A stretch of DNA of 64,000 bases from Taenia hydatigena (lineage: Eukaryota; Platyhelminthes; Cestoda; Cyclophyllidea; Taeniidae): assembly GCA_036345935.2 (NCBI GenBank), contig JADWOT020000004.1:8638734-8702733 (forward strand). Reading direction: 5' to 3'. The position numbers were made by a program, and so were the translations under genes. How positions within the stretch are numbered: position 1 is the first letter of the stretch; each line of letters starts with the position of its first letter. The notes beneath the pieces are model-generated. The model searched no databases. It had not been told where the DNA came from and saw only the letters and a list, made by a program, of their open reading frames with translations. This document shows positions 21,655 to 35,800 of the stretch, in pieces.

Positions 21655-23450
21655 TCGCCCTTTTTACTATTTCCACTTTCCTTAGTCCTCCACTTCGTAT
21701 TTGCGACATTCTTTTACTCTACATCACCTCACATTTGCTGCCCACATTAAAATTTCCCAACCGCTTTCCAGTTTTATTTATTGTTATTGTTATGTTCTAG
21801 CATCCCTATTCTTGAGACTTATCTCTCTTTTACTAACTACATTTCCGTTGCCATCGCGACCCATCGGCGTGGTATTATGATGTTCTCAAGGTCTTTGCCG
21901 TCCTCGCATTGTGAGGCAAAAGCTCTCCACTCTGAAGCACTGCGAAGCGACATCAACACATTCTTAAATCGCTGGAACCATTTGGTTTTCTCCAAGCCCC
22001 GTAGTCCACATTTACATGCCCTAGATCACATGGCAATGCAAAGTCACGTCTTTTTAATAATAATTTGCTCAAAACTCAACCACACACAAATAATGAGGCT
22101 AAATTTAAAAAAAAAACTGTCCGCTAGCCCTGCTACTACAAAGCTTTGACCCAAAGAACCAAGTATTGCTCGCATAGCTGGTGCCTTCACTTCACTTTCG
22201 TCCTGACAACCCTCACCTTGCAAAAATGCGTCCCAGGTTATTTCTGCTTTAGTATTTCTATCATATATTTGCATCGCAACGTGCAACGATCAGCTCCATT
22301 CTGTTTAAAGACCAACGTCGACAAGTCCAGGTAAGCATGTATGTCACGCCAACGAGGCAGTTGTAAGGACAGCGGACCAACATTATCTTCCGGCAAAGGC
22401 AAAAGATACAAAGGATGGCAGACACGCCAGCAGGTGTTATTGGAAGCTGTTTAACAAGCAGATCTCCCACCGAAATCTCTATTCAATCTAGTTAGCTCTG
22501 TCAGCATATCATTCAACTCCAATAGTGGTACTAGCTACCACGTTGGCTTAAGGGAACCGCGTGATGGAATGACAACACAACACCATTTAAGGCTGCCCTG
22601 CAGAGGAGATGATGTTTAGACACTAATCAGGCAGTATGCAGCCTTCCCTCATTCCCGCCTACTTGGCATACATGTCCCTACACAAAGTGGTTGGGGTCGT
22701 CTTGTCCTCTTCTTTTCACAAACACCCCCTTTCGCCTCACATCCACCTACGCAACAACTCACTTTTTACACATTCAGCGCCTTCTAAAGCCACTCTCAGG
22801 GCTGTGACAGCATACCGCTCCTCCTAAACACTCATAATACCCACAACAGTTGACAATTTACTTCAAAATGCACCCATTACCCGTGCTAACAACAATTAAC
22901 TGCAATTCAACAAAGTAAAACAGTTATACACCTCCTTCTGAAGCAAAATAGGCCGCATATATTACATATTCATGCAGATGGGCTACGGCTAGCAGAGCTT
23001 CAATCGACAATAAAACATCTCTATCACCAATCCATACATGCGCACCTCAGTTTTCTCAGCTTTCCCCTCCTCCCTGAAGGCGAAAGGAGACACCATATTT
23101 GGACACAACACATGCACGTGCATTCAACATACCACTCCGAAAAGGTACAACGACGACGCAGTTAAGCGGCTTCATCACCAAAATCCGTCATTCAACAATC
23201 CACCAACGCATAATACAACCCACTTCGCCTCGTCCAGCGCCATCCGCCGTGCTCTCCTCGGTAGGGCTACTGCGTCGTCAGTCGCATCATCTCCCATGCT
23301 GCAAGCACATTCCGTATGCGATAGGGGAGAAATGTGCTAACCATCACGCGTGTCCATCACCAGTACAGGAAACATTGACCTGAAAGCAGACAGACAGCGG
23401 AGATACACTCACTACCATCAAATGGCAGATCGCCGTTAGACAACATCCAC

Positions 23451-23468
23451 CCACACACACACACACAC

Positions 23469-23518
<50 letters not shown>
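23451..23518. repeat. (AC)n microsatellite
   Basis: A near-perfect AC dinucleotide tract with two AT interruptions lies inside the left arm. The right arm lacks this expansion at the equivalent position near 34320. Confidence 0.9.
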
Positions 23519-23520
<2 letters not shown>

Positions 23521-24162
23521 TAATCCCAAAATCGCACAATTTTGTGTCACACAAGCTGCATAGGGCGGGATCTGCAAAAATGAGCGCCGCATGAAGTCGT
23601 TGGACATTTTCCGTTTCTCCTATAAGTTAATCACACTCGGGCAATGGGTGGTCGTCCCACTCACTGCAACGCCCACATGTAGGCGTCATTAACAATGCCT
23701 CCTCGGATACGCGCCGATTACCCGCGTCCTAGGCCTCAAACATTCGACGAGCGATTATCAAATGCGACAGTGGGTCGTATGGAGAATCAGTCGTACACAT
23801 CAAAGCATCATAAATACACGTTCAACTACTTCACACTTGCATCATACCAACATCGTCTCGTGTCATAGTGGCAAAAGCCACAATACCTAGACATCTTAGA
23901 TTTAAGAAACGAATGAGCAAAGCCAATTATTGTAAGAAGGTAATAACGTCTGATTCAAATTATCTATCATGCTTATAAAGTTACAGGTTTGCTCTGGTTT
24001 CGTTTCTACGTGGCACCCACACCGTACTCATCGTTACCAAGACCTCCAAGCACAGTCTCAGTGGTCTCCCATGGGTCTGCTTCCATATCCACTTCACCCC
24101 TTGCCATTGCCACCGACGGCGAGGATAGGTCTTGTTGGCAGCCTGATGGGACTGTGATGTCG

Positions 24163-24637
24163 TTAAAAAACAACTCTTAACCAGCGTTGAAGACGGTAGC
24201 GACAGCAGAGCGAGTGCCAGTAAGTAAAATTGCACGCCATTATCATCATCATCACCATCAAACACCCCAACAATCTCGTCAAGTCAATGAGCACACCATA
24301 AAAGCCAGCAGCACCGCAATAAAAAATGGCATTGCAACACATGAACGGCCGAGTATTACACCACTCGACACTGTCGAAACAAGTCAATGTGCTATTGGGT
24401 GGCATCTCGTCCACACGCCCCACCGCAATGGTAGAGCGTCTGCACTCAAGGGCCATTGAAGGATGAACAAAAGTAGTAGTCAATGCAGACAAGCCTCATT
24501 CCACCCCTTATGATCCGTGAGCAGGAACACATACGATCGCAATTTACTTCAGCGCAAACCGCCCCCCTCCCCCTTCCCCTCCTCCAAGCACCGATCGCCC
24601 ATCGCATCGCGAACGCAATCACATCAAGAGCAGCCAC
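24163..24637 (-). pseudogene. Cysteine-rich ORF within repeat (copy 2, frame-broken)
   Basis: Two overlapping minus frames cover the region. 24637-24446 reads AALDVIAFAMRWAIGAW followed by CAEVNCDRMCSCS. 24492-24163 continues with MALECRRST, the PPNSTLTCFDSVEWC motif and AAGFYGVLIDLTRLLG. Together they parallel the single frame at 33408-33911, so a frameshift or stop near 24450-24480 has split this copy. The function is unknown. A cysteine-rich extracellular or membrane protein is possible. Confidence 0.3.
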
Positions 24638-25319
24638 GCAACACTCCAGGCAGCTCCGACTCCAACACTGCCTGCCTGCAAAATATTCATACCTCCGTTA
24701 TCCAACAGTCCTGAGCAGGCAGTCAATATTACAAAACGACTACGCGTAAAGAATCCACTGGCGCATCCAGTCACCACCTGTATCACATGCACAAGGCATC
24801 CCTCACGTCCTGCCTTACACCGATCGCCTACACCTACACCTCGTCAAACAAGCACCGACTACCTCACTTCCATGCGATTACATCACAGTGCACATTGATA
24901 AACCCAACACAGCCCCTCATCCCCCCACCCCCCACCCCCCAACCTCATACGTCTTGCATACCACAATTCCATCTGCATGCAGCCATCAAAGCATCTGGAC
25001 AGTGGAGGTGGCCATCCACTTTTCCTTTGAAACAGACAGACACCAACAACTATTCGTCATGACAGACTTCCCACGTCCACTCGATACCGTGCAAGGTGCG
25101 ATGTCCACTGTACTTTTGAAGGCGAATTGACCCTAAAGAATTGTACGAATGGAGGTAATTAAGATGAATAAGTGAACAGCTACCACGAATTCACAGCTCA
25201 GGCATTAGTGCACGAGTAAATGATAACGCAGGTTCGAGGGGGGTGGGCTGCGTCCTCACTAAATGCATGTTTAGGCGAATGTCAGGAATGCCTGAATGGA
25301 AATGCGCACAAGTGCAGCC

Positions 25320-25617
25320 NNNNNNNNNNNNNNNNNNNNNNNNNNNNNNNNNNNNNNNNNNNNNNNNNNNNNNNNNNNNNNNNNNNNNNNNNNNNNNNNN
25401 NNNNNNNNNNNNNNNNNNNNNNNNNNNNNNNNNNNNNNNNNNNNNNNNNNNNNNNNNNNNNNNNNNNNNNNNNNNNNNNNNNNNNNNNNNNNNNNNNNNN
25501 NNNNNNNNNNNNNNNNNNNNNNNNNNNNNNNNNNNNNNNNNNNNNNNNNNNNNNNNNNNNNNNNNNNNNNNNNNNNNNNNNNNNNNNNNNNNNNNNNNNN
25601 NNNNNNNNNNNNNNNNN
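25320..25617. other. Assembly gap (298 N)
   Basis: The bases are all N, so open frames reported across this stretch are artefacts. The gap lies just outside the left arm of the large inverted duplication. Confidence 0.99.
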
Positions 25618-27999
25618 CCGACATCAGCTCTACACCTTTCGTCAACCTTCCCTCTCGATCAAATGTCATTGATTTAAGCTCAGGACACTTGCAGGCCCTC
25701 TCTTGTATGATCTCGTCTCTCCTATCGCAGCCATTGTCAGCTGCCATTGAAACGTGCAGTGCCATTTGTGCCCTCAAAAGGCATTATAGAGTGACCACTG
25801 ATGGACAACGATGGCAATTGCTTCCTGAGAACCCAATACACAAATCCTCCACAGTAGGTCAAAACTGGCCGATGCATGACAAGTTGTAGGCACATTGTGG
25901 TAAGCACAGGCTAGTCGTGAGCTTTCAACGCACAAAGAACAGAGGAATGTAGTGGGGCCAAATTGAGGCAAAGAGGTCAACACAAGAAGGCAATCGAACT
26001 GCTTTTCAGTCCCAGGCAAGGTCAACCACACTTGGACAGAATTTGACGCCAAACGATAGATGCAAACAAATGGGATCCAAGAAGTGACAAAAGGAGTGTA
26101 CTTTGCCAGTCTTAAGCTCTGAGTCAGAAGAGTGCAATGCTACTGCGTCACCACTTCCATCTGAATTTCGTGCGCGTACAGGAAGAAGAGAATGCCACAT
26201 GCACTGGCCTTTCACCCTCCCCCTTCACATAAAACGCATTCATCTTTGCCTTGTCACCCAAATCAATCCCTCAAGTGGTGGGCACACATTGAACGTTCCT
26301 ACGATTGCTCACTAACTCTCCCAGATCTGCTCATGAGCTAAACGCCCGCTCAGTGTCTACAGATGGGGAAAACTCATTAATAGCCACAAGAGACTTGACA
26401 ACTGCGTTGCAGTCGACTGAATTAGTGATGCTTACACACACCTAGAACAAATCAACCCCTTCCATCCTCAAGCATATTAACACCTCTACACTTCAACCAC
26501 ATGCCTCACCAATGCAGACGCTGTGCACGTAAGCTCGAAGGCAAATCTTAAGGCACTCTCAAAACAAGCGACTAATCCAAGAGCACTGCCAGAATATTTA
26601 ATACGAGATTCACCTAATGCCTTGATCAGAAGAATCGGTGCAACATCGAGCAGGTAAAACCAAGTTGATGAGTTGAATACACAAGTCAGGAGTGAACGAA
26701 GAAAATGAACCGATGAAGAACAAATGATAGATGGCTATGTGAACACGGGATACAAATTGATATGAAGTGGCTGAGTACTTTGTATTATGAATGGGCAAAT
26801 AGGAGAACGATAAAAGCTTACAAATGTAGGTGATATGGGACGACAGGCATAACTAGGAACTCAGCTACTCTCGCCTCCAATTCCATGGCGATGGCCTGGA
26901 CTCGATTAAGGCTCCTTCCCCATTTCTGCCAGCCTCACTTCCTGTACCACCGAGGCAGTCCCAATGGCGGCAGTTGAGGCGACATGTTTGCAGTAGGCTG
27001 CATCCAGCCCCTCCGACACCTAGTCGCGCGTAGCCTCCAGTGCTGCGTTCGACGACAACGCCAATCCTCCACGTACCACAGACTCCACCACCACTGCTTC
27101 TCCGTCATCCTCCACCGATGCATCTGTGTCTGCACCTCCGCCTCACTTGACCTTTATATTGGTCGCTATAATGTAGAAAAGACACCTGCTTCAGTAGTAC
27201 ACATTGTAAGGCCGGTCTTCTCTAATCTCCCCACAATCTCGTGCATGCGCCTTCTCATGAGCAAGTATTGCAGTAGTGAAGAATGGTCTCCAATCGCCTT
27301 CCTATGAAGTTTCTCTCAAACATCCCCCAGTTGCACCGAAATCCCATCGAGTAGACAGTTCGAAGGCATCACCAACGTTCGGTCTTTGTAAGCGAACAAT
27401 TCATTGTCAACAACTGCATCTGCATTCCACCATAAATATGAACGAAGCATAGTCTTTTCGGGAGAGAGTGGTGTGCATTCCAGACCCGTGAGAGGACCGT
27501 TTAGGAGAAAACAATGATGCAATTTTCCATCCCCAGCAATCGCAGCTTTTCTCCCACCCAGTCGCTCAGCCACAGAATCACCCTACACGGACGTGAAGGA
27601 GATGCAGGAGCAACAAATACATGGCCCACCAATCCTACCCTCTAACATGCGAATGGCAGTCATGTGCTCAGCATCCACCATCACCACCACAACCACTTCC
27701 ATGATGGCGTAGGGGTGATTAGCCAACTGTCGCATCGCTGCTCACACATCAGTCTTGCATGAAATCAGCCAAAAGAGATATGCCACATCCCCATCGCCTT
27801 CAACCAGAGGATAGCAGCCGTCGAAGCGGTAGCAGCAGACACCATCACATCCATACAACGTGCTCTAACAGGCCCCATCAAAAACCGTACGAACTCTTTC
27901 GATCATCCAATGCAAAGGCGCAGGTGATAAGCGAATAAATATTACCTCACTTTAACCACTCAAGCTTATTATAGGCATTTAAAAACGACTCAAGACAGT
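25618..27999. other. No gene established; weak coding-like stretch on minus strand
   Basis: Between 27573 and 26935 the minus strand has open stretches such as the frame starting MAERLGGRKAAIAGDG, and in other frames MRRRMHEIVGRLEKTG and TAAIGTASVVQEVRLAEMGK. They switch frame and carry stops. This could be a decayed gene, but no splice pattern or family is clear. The remainder shows nothing supportable. Confidence 0.35.
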
Positions 28000-30960
28000 T
28001 TGCATAGGGTTGACTAATTTTAGTAGCAGGTTATATCACAACCGCGGCACAAAGTCAGAACGACTCAAACTCAAGGTTATCAATCGAGAACTGCGAGATG
28101 CTGACTATTTAAGTCACCCGATTGGGTTGTCTAAACACGAGTTCTTTGTACGATACGATCGTCCATATTCGACAATCAGGCACCAGTTCCGATATACTAG
28201 AGTCTTCGTCAACAAGGCCCACTAATTTTGCCAAAGAGTAACTCATGCGCAGTGAAATCCAAAACTGCATCGAGGTAATAGTTAACTCGTAAGAATCTTC
28301 AGCAGCTTTCGGCTAACTTAGAGAAAGCAAGAAAAGCAAATGCCTAGATTAGATTTACCATCAATACATGGTGTAGGAAGAGAAACTTACACCCTGGACA
28401 ACGCAAGTCTCAAACTCCCTTTTCTTCCCTCCTGCAAGGCATCAACGAACAGCGAGAACCACATGTTCGTCAGGTTTCGCCACTTCCACAGTCCGTGCAA
28501 CCAAATCCATAACTTCACAGACAGGCAACGAGGAAGTAGCGATAGTAGCAGAACCATCAGCTAATGTGATTTCATTTTCAGATGTAGTAACAACTGACCA
28601 CTCATTAATGGTGGCATGAACCCGCGCCGCTTCAAACAAAAAGAGTGCACAGAAGTGGAGGGTTAACGGGTAAGAGTTACCACTGCAGCGAGGAATTTGA
28701 TGGGCTGGACATCCAACAAGAGAGGCAACGTCAAAGACACACTGGTCGTAAACCTTTATACTCCGTCTGCGTAGATGGTGAGTACCATACAGGCAGGGGA
28801 GACTGAGCTGTCGAGGAGACCGCCAGCGATCTCCGGCTTCGTGGTCGCGATGATAGTGCTGCAGCACGAGGCTGAAGGTGGTTGAGGGGTGTAGGTTCAG
28901 CAATTGGCTGTTCATCACTGCCTTTGCCGTATCGCATTCCTTGTCTGTAAGAAAACTAAGGTCATGGTGAAGTAGAAGCGAATGGCAAAAATACAACGAG
29001 AACACAAGAGAGAAGTGAAATGAATCATGATGCAAAAAAGAATAAGTCACAGGGGCTTTAAAGAACAGAAAACACTACAATCCTACGTGTTGCATCGGCT
29101 CGCTTCCGTTTGGGTCAAGAAATACCCACCATCGAAAACGCGTCTGAAAAAACGAATTTATACAGCACACTACAGAAAAGGGATGACTAGCTCACGCAAA
29201 AAGACTTCATCCACCCTTATCACAACAGCTTTACCACAGCCCAGGTGCCTCATTGTTCAATCGACATTAAAAAATTGTTCACAAAAAGATAAGTCCATTT
29301 CCTTACCAAAAATGATCCCACGCCTACCTTACTACCTTAAATTCAGCCAATTATTACAAACCGATAAGAAACTAACAATACATGGTTGGCGTCGAGCCTA
29401 TTTAAAAAAGTAAGGACACTAAATATGTTGCGTTGGTGCGGGGGGAGGGGGGGCAAACACTTACTGTAGCTACTACTGGGTGACAGTCATCAAAGCATCA
29501 GCGGCACCCACGACTCATCAAGGAGATGAGAAAGGGGTCGAGTAGTTGACACCCGTAGTTCCACCGAAAAAACAGCCTTTTGATTGTTCGTCTCCACGCA
29601 CGTGCTCGCTGTCATGAGACTGTGGTTCGCTGCCCCATGCAAGGAGCGCCGAATGAAGTGCACGCTGTCAATATGGACAACGAAGAAGCGCACACTCTTT
29701 CAACTCTCCAATGACTGCATCGTACAGAGTAGACGTCCTCATCAACCCCTGCAGCTGAGAAACGGAGAGCAAAGGCATTTCAAGAGGACGAAAAAAGTGT
29801 CCTTATGAAGAAATTCTTCCAACTCTGTTTTAACTTTGACCGACTGCACGAGATTTACCTACACCAAGATGAAATCCCTACAATAAAAAGCTCAAATCAG
29901 ATAGCAGAGCGAAAATATAGCACAAGCTGACGCTTCGGCACTTTGAAGACTAAATCATAATGTATCCTTCCTAACCCCAACAATAGAATATTTTCATTAG
30001 TATTTGTTTTAGAGCCATCAGGAAAAAAATAAATTTCTGGATTTATTAGCCCCTACTTTTCATCAAAGTCAACAACAGTTATCTGGACTGAATCATAGGT
30101 AAGGAGGCATCGCGAGCCATTTTCTTGCAAGCAAACCTTCACGTTTAACCGATGGAATTACTAAAAATTCACATTTTTGAATCCCCTGATGCAATAGAGG
30201 CCAAATCAAGACAGTGGGAACTACATTCCACAATTGTTGCATCATTTATCAGTTCTTCCCAACATATTTCCTAGTTTCAACTTTATGGCCTTTTACAACA
30301 ATTGTTGTAGGACCTCAAACGCTACCTTAGAATCGCCTGGAATAGTTCGACAAGTTACTTCATGCCTACAAATGAGACGCGTAACCAACAAGAAAATCCG
30401 AACCCTCACCATTTGTCTTAATTTGAAAGGAACTTGCACCTGCAAAAGCAAGCAACAAGTCACCTACGTCAAGAAGGACAATGTCGATACTAGCATTAGA
30501 TTAAAGCAGACAAAAGAAATCGAATATGCCACTACAGGCAATGCAGAAACTATGATTGCAGCAAGCCAAAAAACCCTAACCACACTTTCACGTCAAGCTA
30601 TACTTCTAGACATACAAAAAGTGAACAAATAAGACACGCTTTATAATGGATAATCACACATCCGCTTCCTTTAAAGAAAAGCGCAAGCCGTGAACAGCAA
30701 CAACAATCTTAGCAAACCCCAAATTTTCATGCATACCGCCGGGTATATGCAAAGGCTATTCGTTATGCAAAAGGCCAACTTTAGCATTAGCTATTGATAT
30801 CAGCCTTAAGATTGCAGCTAATCAAAATTTTGGATAGAATTACATTGGCTTGGAAGAAATGCCAGCTGTGCTTAGGCATATTTTAGCAAAAACCATTATT
30901 AGCATTAAATGCGTGCTCCTTCACCCTAGCCTTTTCAGCTGTTGATGCAGACAAATTCTG
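28000..30960. repeat. Ancient direct duplication, left copy (partner 41140-44930)
   Basis: A series of colinear alignments links this region to 41140-44930 in the same orientation at much lower identity than the other duplications. The matched pairs are 28120-28200 with 41270-41350, 28440-28920 with 41690-42320, 29060-29230 with 43040-43180, 29460-29580 with 43440-43560, 30400-30600 with 44460-44640 and 30740-30780 with 44770-44810. The right copy is longer through insertions. Minus-strand frames in the two copies remain alignable in places, suggesting an old gene. Confidence 0.65.
28442..29050 (-). pseudogene. Minus-strand frame homologous to the 41754-42188 ORF pair
   Basis: The open minus frame contains CDTAKAVMNSQLLNLHPSTT, and later ARVHATINEWSVVTTSENE and GSATIATSSLPVCEVMDLVA. 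The latter two align with AYIHDSVDEWQADGATDLL and GATAVAFVPSAEAMNFGDVA in the copies at 41754-42188 and 52790-53209. The family is not recognised. This copy keeps a continuous frame where the others have a TAG, but no ATG or splice structure is certain. Confidence 0.3.
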
Positions 30961-32884
30961 TGTTACAAGAGGGCTCAGAGAGCGAATGAAGGAAGTCAGT
31001 TAATTCATCCATTGGTAGGGCTACTAAAATTTACGCAGATTAACTGTGCTAGTGATTATACGGTAGCGCGTCAAAGTGATGTTAATGATTGCTCGAATAC
31101 AACAATGATTTGTAATAAATTATGCACAAAGGGATGTACTTTTTTGTGTAAATATGCCACTCGTGTTCGAATGCATTGCTAAGATCGGTATTGTCACGGC
31201 TCGGCGTATGAGTGTTTCATGGTTAGTCTATGGCCCTTTGCAGGGAGCCATTTGTTACCCATCTAGTTTGTCGCGTGGGTTTTTCAGGTACTTCGGAAAC
31301 TGATATTACTATTCGCATTGAATGGTTTGTTATTTTTATAGTACTGACTTATTAATGGAGCTTGATTTGTGGAAGAAGTTGAGAGTCCACTAAGTTGTTG
31401 AATTATTTCCAATCGTTTTGGAAATCGCTTATGCATACACATATACTCATTCGATTCTGCACGCGCCTGCACGCTAAGCTAATCGCGATGGGAAAGATTA
31501 CGTTACTGTTGGATATTATGCGAAATCGCGGCATTTTTTTATGCTGCGAAGTGGTTTAAGCGATTTATTTAGACTGTTGCGGTAGTTTTAAATGGTCTTT
31601 TTTACTAACAGTAGATTTTGACAACTGCAGCATAATCTGCAGAATGCAGTTGGAGATGAACCTACTATTTGGCTTTTCTTCTTGTTAAGGACGTCGGAGA
31701 CACTGAATTCGATGGAAATTTGTTTCCCTCGGTGAAGCGTCTGTTATAAGTATGGAGGCACTATCGGTTAACACTAAATATGAATCCCGCCTTTGCCATT
31801 ACTTCGAACGTTGCTCAGGTGAGAATGAATCTCGATTTGCGAATTGTCATCATTCCCTTTTATGTGTTAATGTTTTTAATGTACGCGTTTTTGATAAGTA
31901 TTTTCCTTTTGCCATAGATCGCCAAATCTTTTCATAATTGGTGCATAGCAGAAGTTGGGTTGTCCAAGTTATTACACTCATGTCGGTAGATTGGATTGCG
32001 CTTGTTGGACACTTCGCACTGGAATTACTTATTAAGATCTACATCACTGGTTGGAACCTGAGTCCTTGGTTGTGTTGACCTTTCCTTAATACAGTGCATG
32101 TGCAAGATATAAGTAGCCACTTGGTCGTGGGTTCGGCTTCGACATGACTTGGTGTCCGATTCTGAGCCGGGCACAAAGGACTGGGTCTAGGGGAAATGAG
32201 GTTGTTTTTGCAAAGGGCTGTAACGGAACTTTGTGCAATGGAATTGAGTAGCTTTAAATTCCTGGTCACATTTTTAATTGGGTTAGTTTTAGCGGGGCGC
32301 TGACAGGGCGATTGGAAACGCGCTGTAGGCAATGCAGTTGTAAAACTGTAACTTATATCATTGAATGTCAAACCATGCGCGATATGTTGGTAAACACGAA
32401 GTGATTGAACAGGTGTGTACAGATGTGGTGCTTTCATTTCTTTATCGCAGGTTGTTGGAGGCTGCAACGGGATGGAGCAGCTACTGGTGTACTGGTTTTG
32501 GCTCCTACAAGTTTGGCGTAATTGGGCAGGTATTGACGAGGTGGGACGTGGTGGAGAAGCGAGTGCATATGTTGCAGGAGGTGAGCAGACATGGAGAATG
32601 GAACAGATTGAATGTGTGACGCGCAGGAGAATGAAGAACCAACCAGGTGGTAAGATGTTTCTCTATCAGACAAAATATTGAGTAGATCCAGTAAAATTGT
32701 CCCCTGCCTACTATATGCAGCTTATCCCATATTTAAGCGCATATTTTTGGGATTGGGTTGTTTGGTTATTTGTTTGGTTATTTTGCACGGGTCTGTGAGG
32801 AGCATAGTGCCGAGGTGGTGCGTGGGTGCGGAAGTAGATTTCGGTGGCATCGGTTGACGTAGGTCACTGGTAGATTGCACCTTG
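30961..32884. other. No gene recognised; AT-rich
   Basis: Short open frames only (61-142 codons), none with a partner copy, splice context or known motif. The frame at 32039-32467 (-) is the longest but is unsupported. Confidence 0.45.
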
Positions 32885-35800
32885 CACGGTATCGAGCGAA
32901 CCTGGGAAGTCTGTCATAACGAATGGTTGTTTATGTCTGTCTGTTTCAAAGGAAAAGTGGATGGCCACCTCCACTGTCCAGATGTATTGGCGGTTGCATG
33001 TGGATGGAATTGTGGTATGCAAGCCGTATGAGGAGGTGGAGGGGGGGGGGGATGAGGGGATGTGTTGGGTTTATCAGTTTGCACTGTGATGTGATTGCAT
33101 GGAGGTGACGCAGTGGGTGTTTGTTGTTTCCCGTTTGGGAGTTGATGACGAGGGGTATATGGTGGGTGTGAGGCAGGGCGTTAGGGTTGCCGCATGCATG
33201 AGATGCAGGTGGTGACTGGATGTGCCAGTGGATTCTTTACGAGTAGCAGTTTTTATAATGTTGACTGTCTGGTGGAGTGTGGGCTTGGGACTGTCCTGTA
33301 GCGGAAGTGTGAGAATTTTGCAGACAGTCAGCGTTGGAGTCGAAGTTGTCTGGGGTGGTGCGTGGCTGCTGTTGATGTGATTGCGTTTGTGATGCGATGG
33401 GTGATCGGTGTGTGGGGTGGCGATTTGCACTGAGGTAAATTGCAAGCGCATGTACTCCTGCCCACTGGCCATAGGGAGTGAGACGAAGCCCGTCTGCATT
33501 GACTACGCTGGTGGTGCTCGTCTTCCTATGGCCCTTGAGTGCAGGTGCTCTACCACTGTGATGGAACGCGTAGACGAGATGTCACCCAATAGCACATTGA
33601 CTTGTTTTGACAGCGTTGCCTGGTGTAATATTCGACCTTCCATGTTTTGCAATGCCCTTTTTAATTGGGCTGCTGTTGGCTTTTTTGGTATGCTCATTGA
33701 TTTGATGAGATTGTGGGGATGGCGGATGATGATGGGTCTATTTTTAACGACATCACAGACTCATCAGGCTGCCAACAACACTTATCTTCGGCGTCGGTGG
33801 CAATGGCAAGGGGGAATATGGATACCGTCGCCGACGGCTGTGGGGTCGCAGTTATTCAGCCGATTCAAATTACCGAAAGTTACCTTCCCCAGTGTGGAGG
33901 AGGCCTCATGAACGATGAATGTGGTCTGAGTGGCACGCGAGAGCGAAACAAGGTCGAACCTGTAATTTGGTAAGCATGTCAGATAAGTCGATCAGATGCT
34001 ATCATCTTCTTACAATGATTGGTTTTGCTCGTTTGTTAAACCTAAGATGGTTGGATGTTGTCGCTTTTGGCGCTGTGACATGAGGTGGTGGCGATATGAA
34101 GTAGGTGTGGAGCAATTGGGAGTATAGTTATGATGCTTTGATGTGTACGCATTATGATCTGTACGACCCATTGTCATATTCGACACGAGCTGTCGACGCG
34201 TATGCAGGGGGCATTTTTAATGACGTCTGCATGTGGGCGTTGCAGTGAGTGGACGACCACCTATTGCCCGAGTGTGATTAATTTATACGAGAAACGGCGA
34301 TCTGCCACTTGATGGTAGCGAGTGTATTTCCGCTGTCTGAGAGAAGTGGTTTCGCTTGCCTTTGCATGCTTGCAATGTGACAGTGCATTTTAGACTCATA
34401 GCCACATCAGAACTTAATTACTGCAACTATAGTTGTTGTGATGCCATTACCGTTAACAGGAGTTTGACTAATCGCTTTTGGGCCAATGTTTCCTCTACTG
34501 GTGATGGACACGCGTGATGGTTGGCGAATTTCCTCCCTATTCCATGCGGGATTGGCTTACAGCATGGGAGATGAGGAGACTGACGACGCAGTAGCCTTAC
34601 CGAGGAGAGCACGGCGGATGGCGCTGGACATGGCAAAGTGGACCGTGTTATGCGTTGGTGGATTTTTGAATGACGGATTTTGGTGATGAGTTCACTTAAC
34701 TGCGTCATTGTTGTACCTTTTGAGAGTGGTATGTTGAATGCACGCGTATATGTTCAACCCGAGTATGATGTCCTCTTTCGCCTTCAGGGAGGAGGGAAAT
34801 GCTGAGAAGACTGCAGTGCGTATGTATGAATTGTTGATAGAGATGTTCTATTGTGGATTGAAGGTTCTCTAGCTGTAGCCCATTTGCATGACTGTGTGAC
34901 AGGTGCGGCATACTCTGCTTCAGAGGGTGTAGAACTGCTCTTGCTTTGTTGGATGGCAGATAATTGTTGGCCGTACAGGTGATGGGTGCATTTTGAAGTA
35001 GATTGCACCCATGAGTCTTTAGGAGGAGTGGCATGCTGTCACTTAGCCTTGAAAATGGCTTTAGAAGGTACAGAATGTGTAACTAGTCGGTGGTTGGGTA
35101 CGTGGTTGAGAGGCGGAAGGGGATGTTTGTGAAAAGAAGAGGACAAGACGACCCCAACCACTTTGTGCAGGGACATGTATGCCAAGTAGGCGGGAATGAG
35201 GGAAGGCTGCATACTGCCTGATTGGTGTCGTAACACCATCTCCTACGCGGAGCGGCTCGAAATGGAGTTATGTTGTCATTTCAGCACACGGTTCCCTTAA
35301 GCCAACGTGGTAGCTAGTACCACTATTGGAGTTGAATGATGTGCTGACAGAACTAGCCAGATAAAATAGAGATTATGGTGGATCTGTTTGTTGAACGCCT
35401 TTCGATAACATCTGTTGGTCTGTCTGCAGTAATTTATATCTTTTGCCTTTGCCCAAATCTATGTTGGTCCACTGGCCTTACAACAGCCTCTTTGGCGTGA
35501 CATACATGCTTACCTGGACTTGTCGACGTTGGTCTTTAAACAGAGTGGAGCTGTTCGTTGTACGTTGCGATACAATTATGTGATAGAAATATCAAACCGA
35601 ATATAGCCTGAAACGCATTTTTATGAGGTCAGAGTTGTCAAAACGAAAGTGAAGTGAAGGCACCAGCTTGGTAGTAGCAAGGCTAACGGACACTTTATTT
35701 TTTAAAAATTGGCTTCATCATTTGCGTGTGGTTGAGTTTTGGACAAATTACTTCTAAAATAAACACGTGATGCTGCATTGTTGTGTGATCTGGGACATGT

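Larger units (their letters stand above)
21655..25095. repeat. Left arm of large inverted duplication (partner 32885-36165)
   Basis: The arm matches the reverse complement of 36165-32885 across its length with substitutions, small indels and a longer AC tract here. Homology starts near TTAGTCCTCCACTT and ends at CGTGCAAGGTGC. No terminal inverted repeats or target-site duplications are obvious at the ends. Sub-parts recur at 2160-3470 and 18488-18900, so the unit is a dispersed family. Confidence 0.85.

Noticed and set aside
21655..25095. Identification of the inverted arms as a DNA transposon
   Set aside because: No terminal inverted repeat, target-site duplication or transposase frame could be seen at the arm ends.
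25220..25889. Four open frames of 144-197 codons
   Set aside because: They run through the 298-base N gap and are artefacts.
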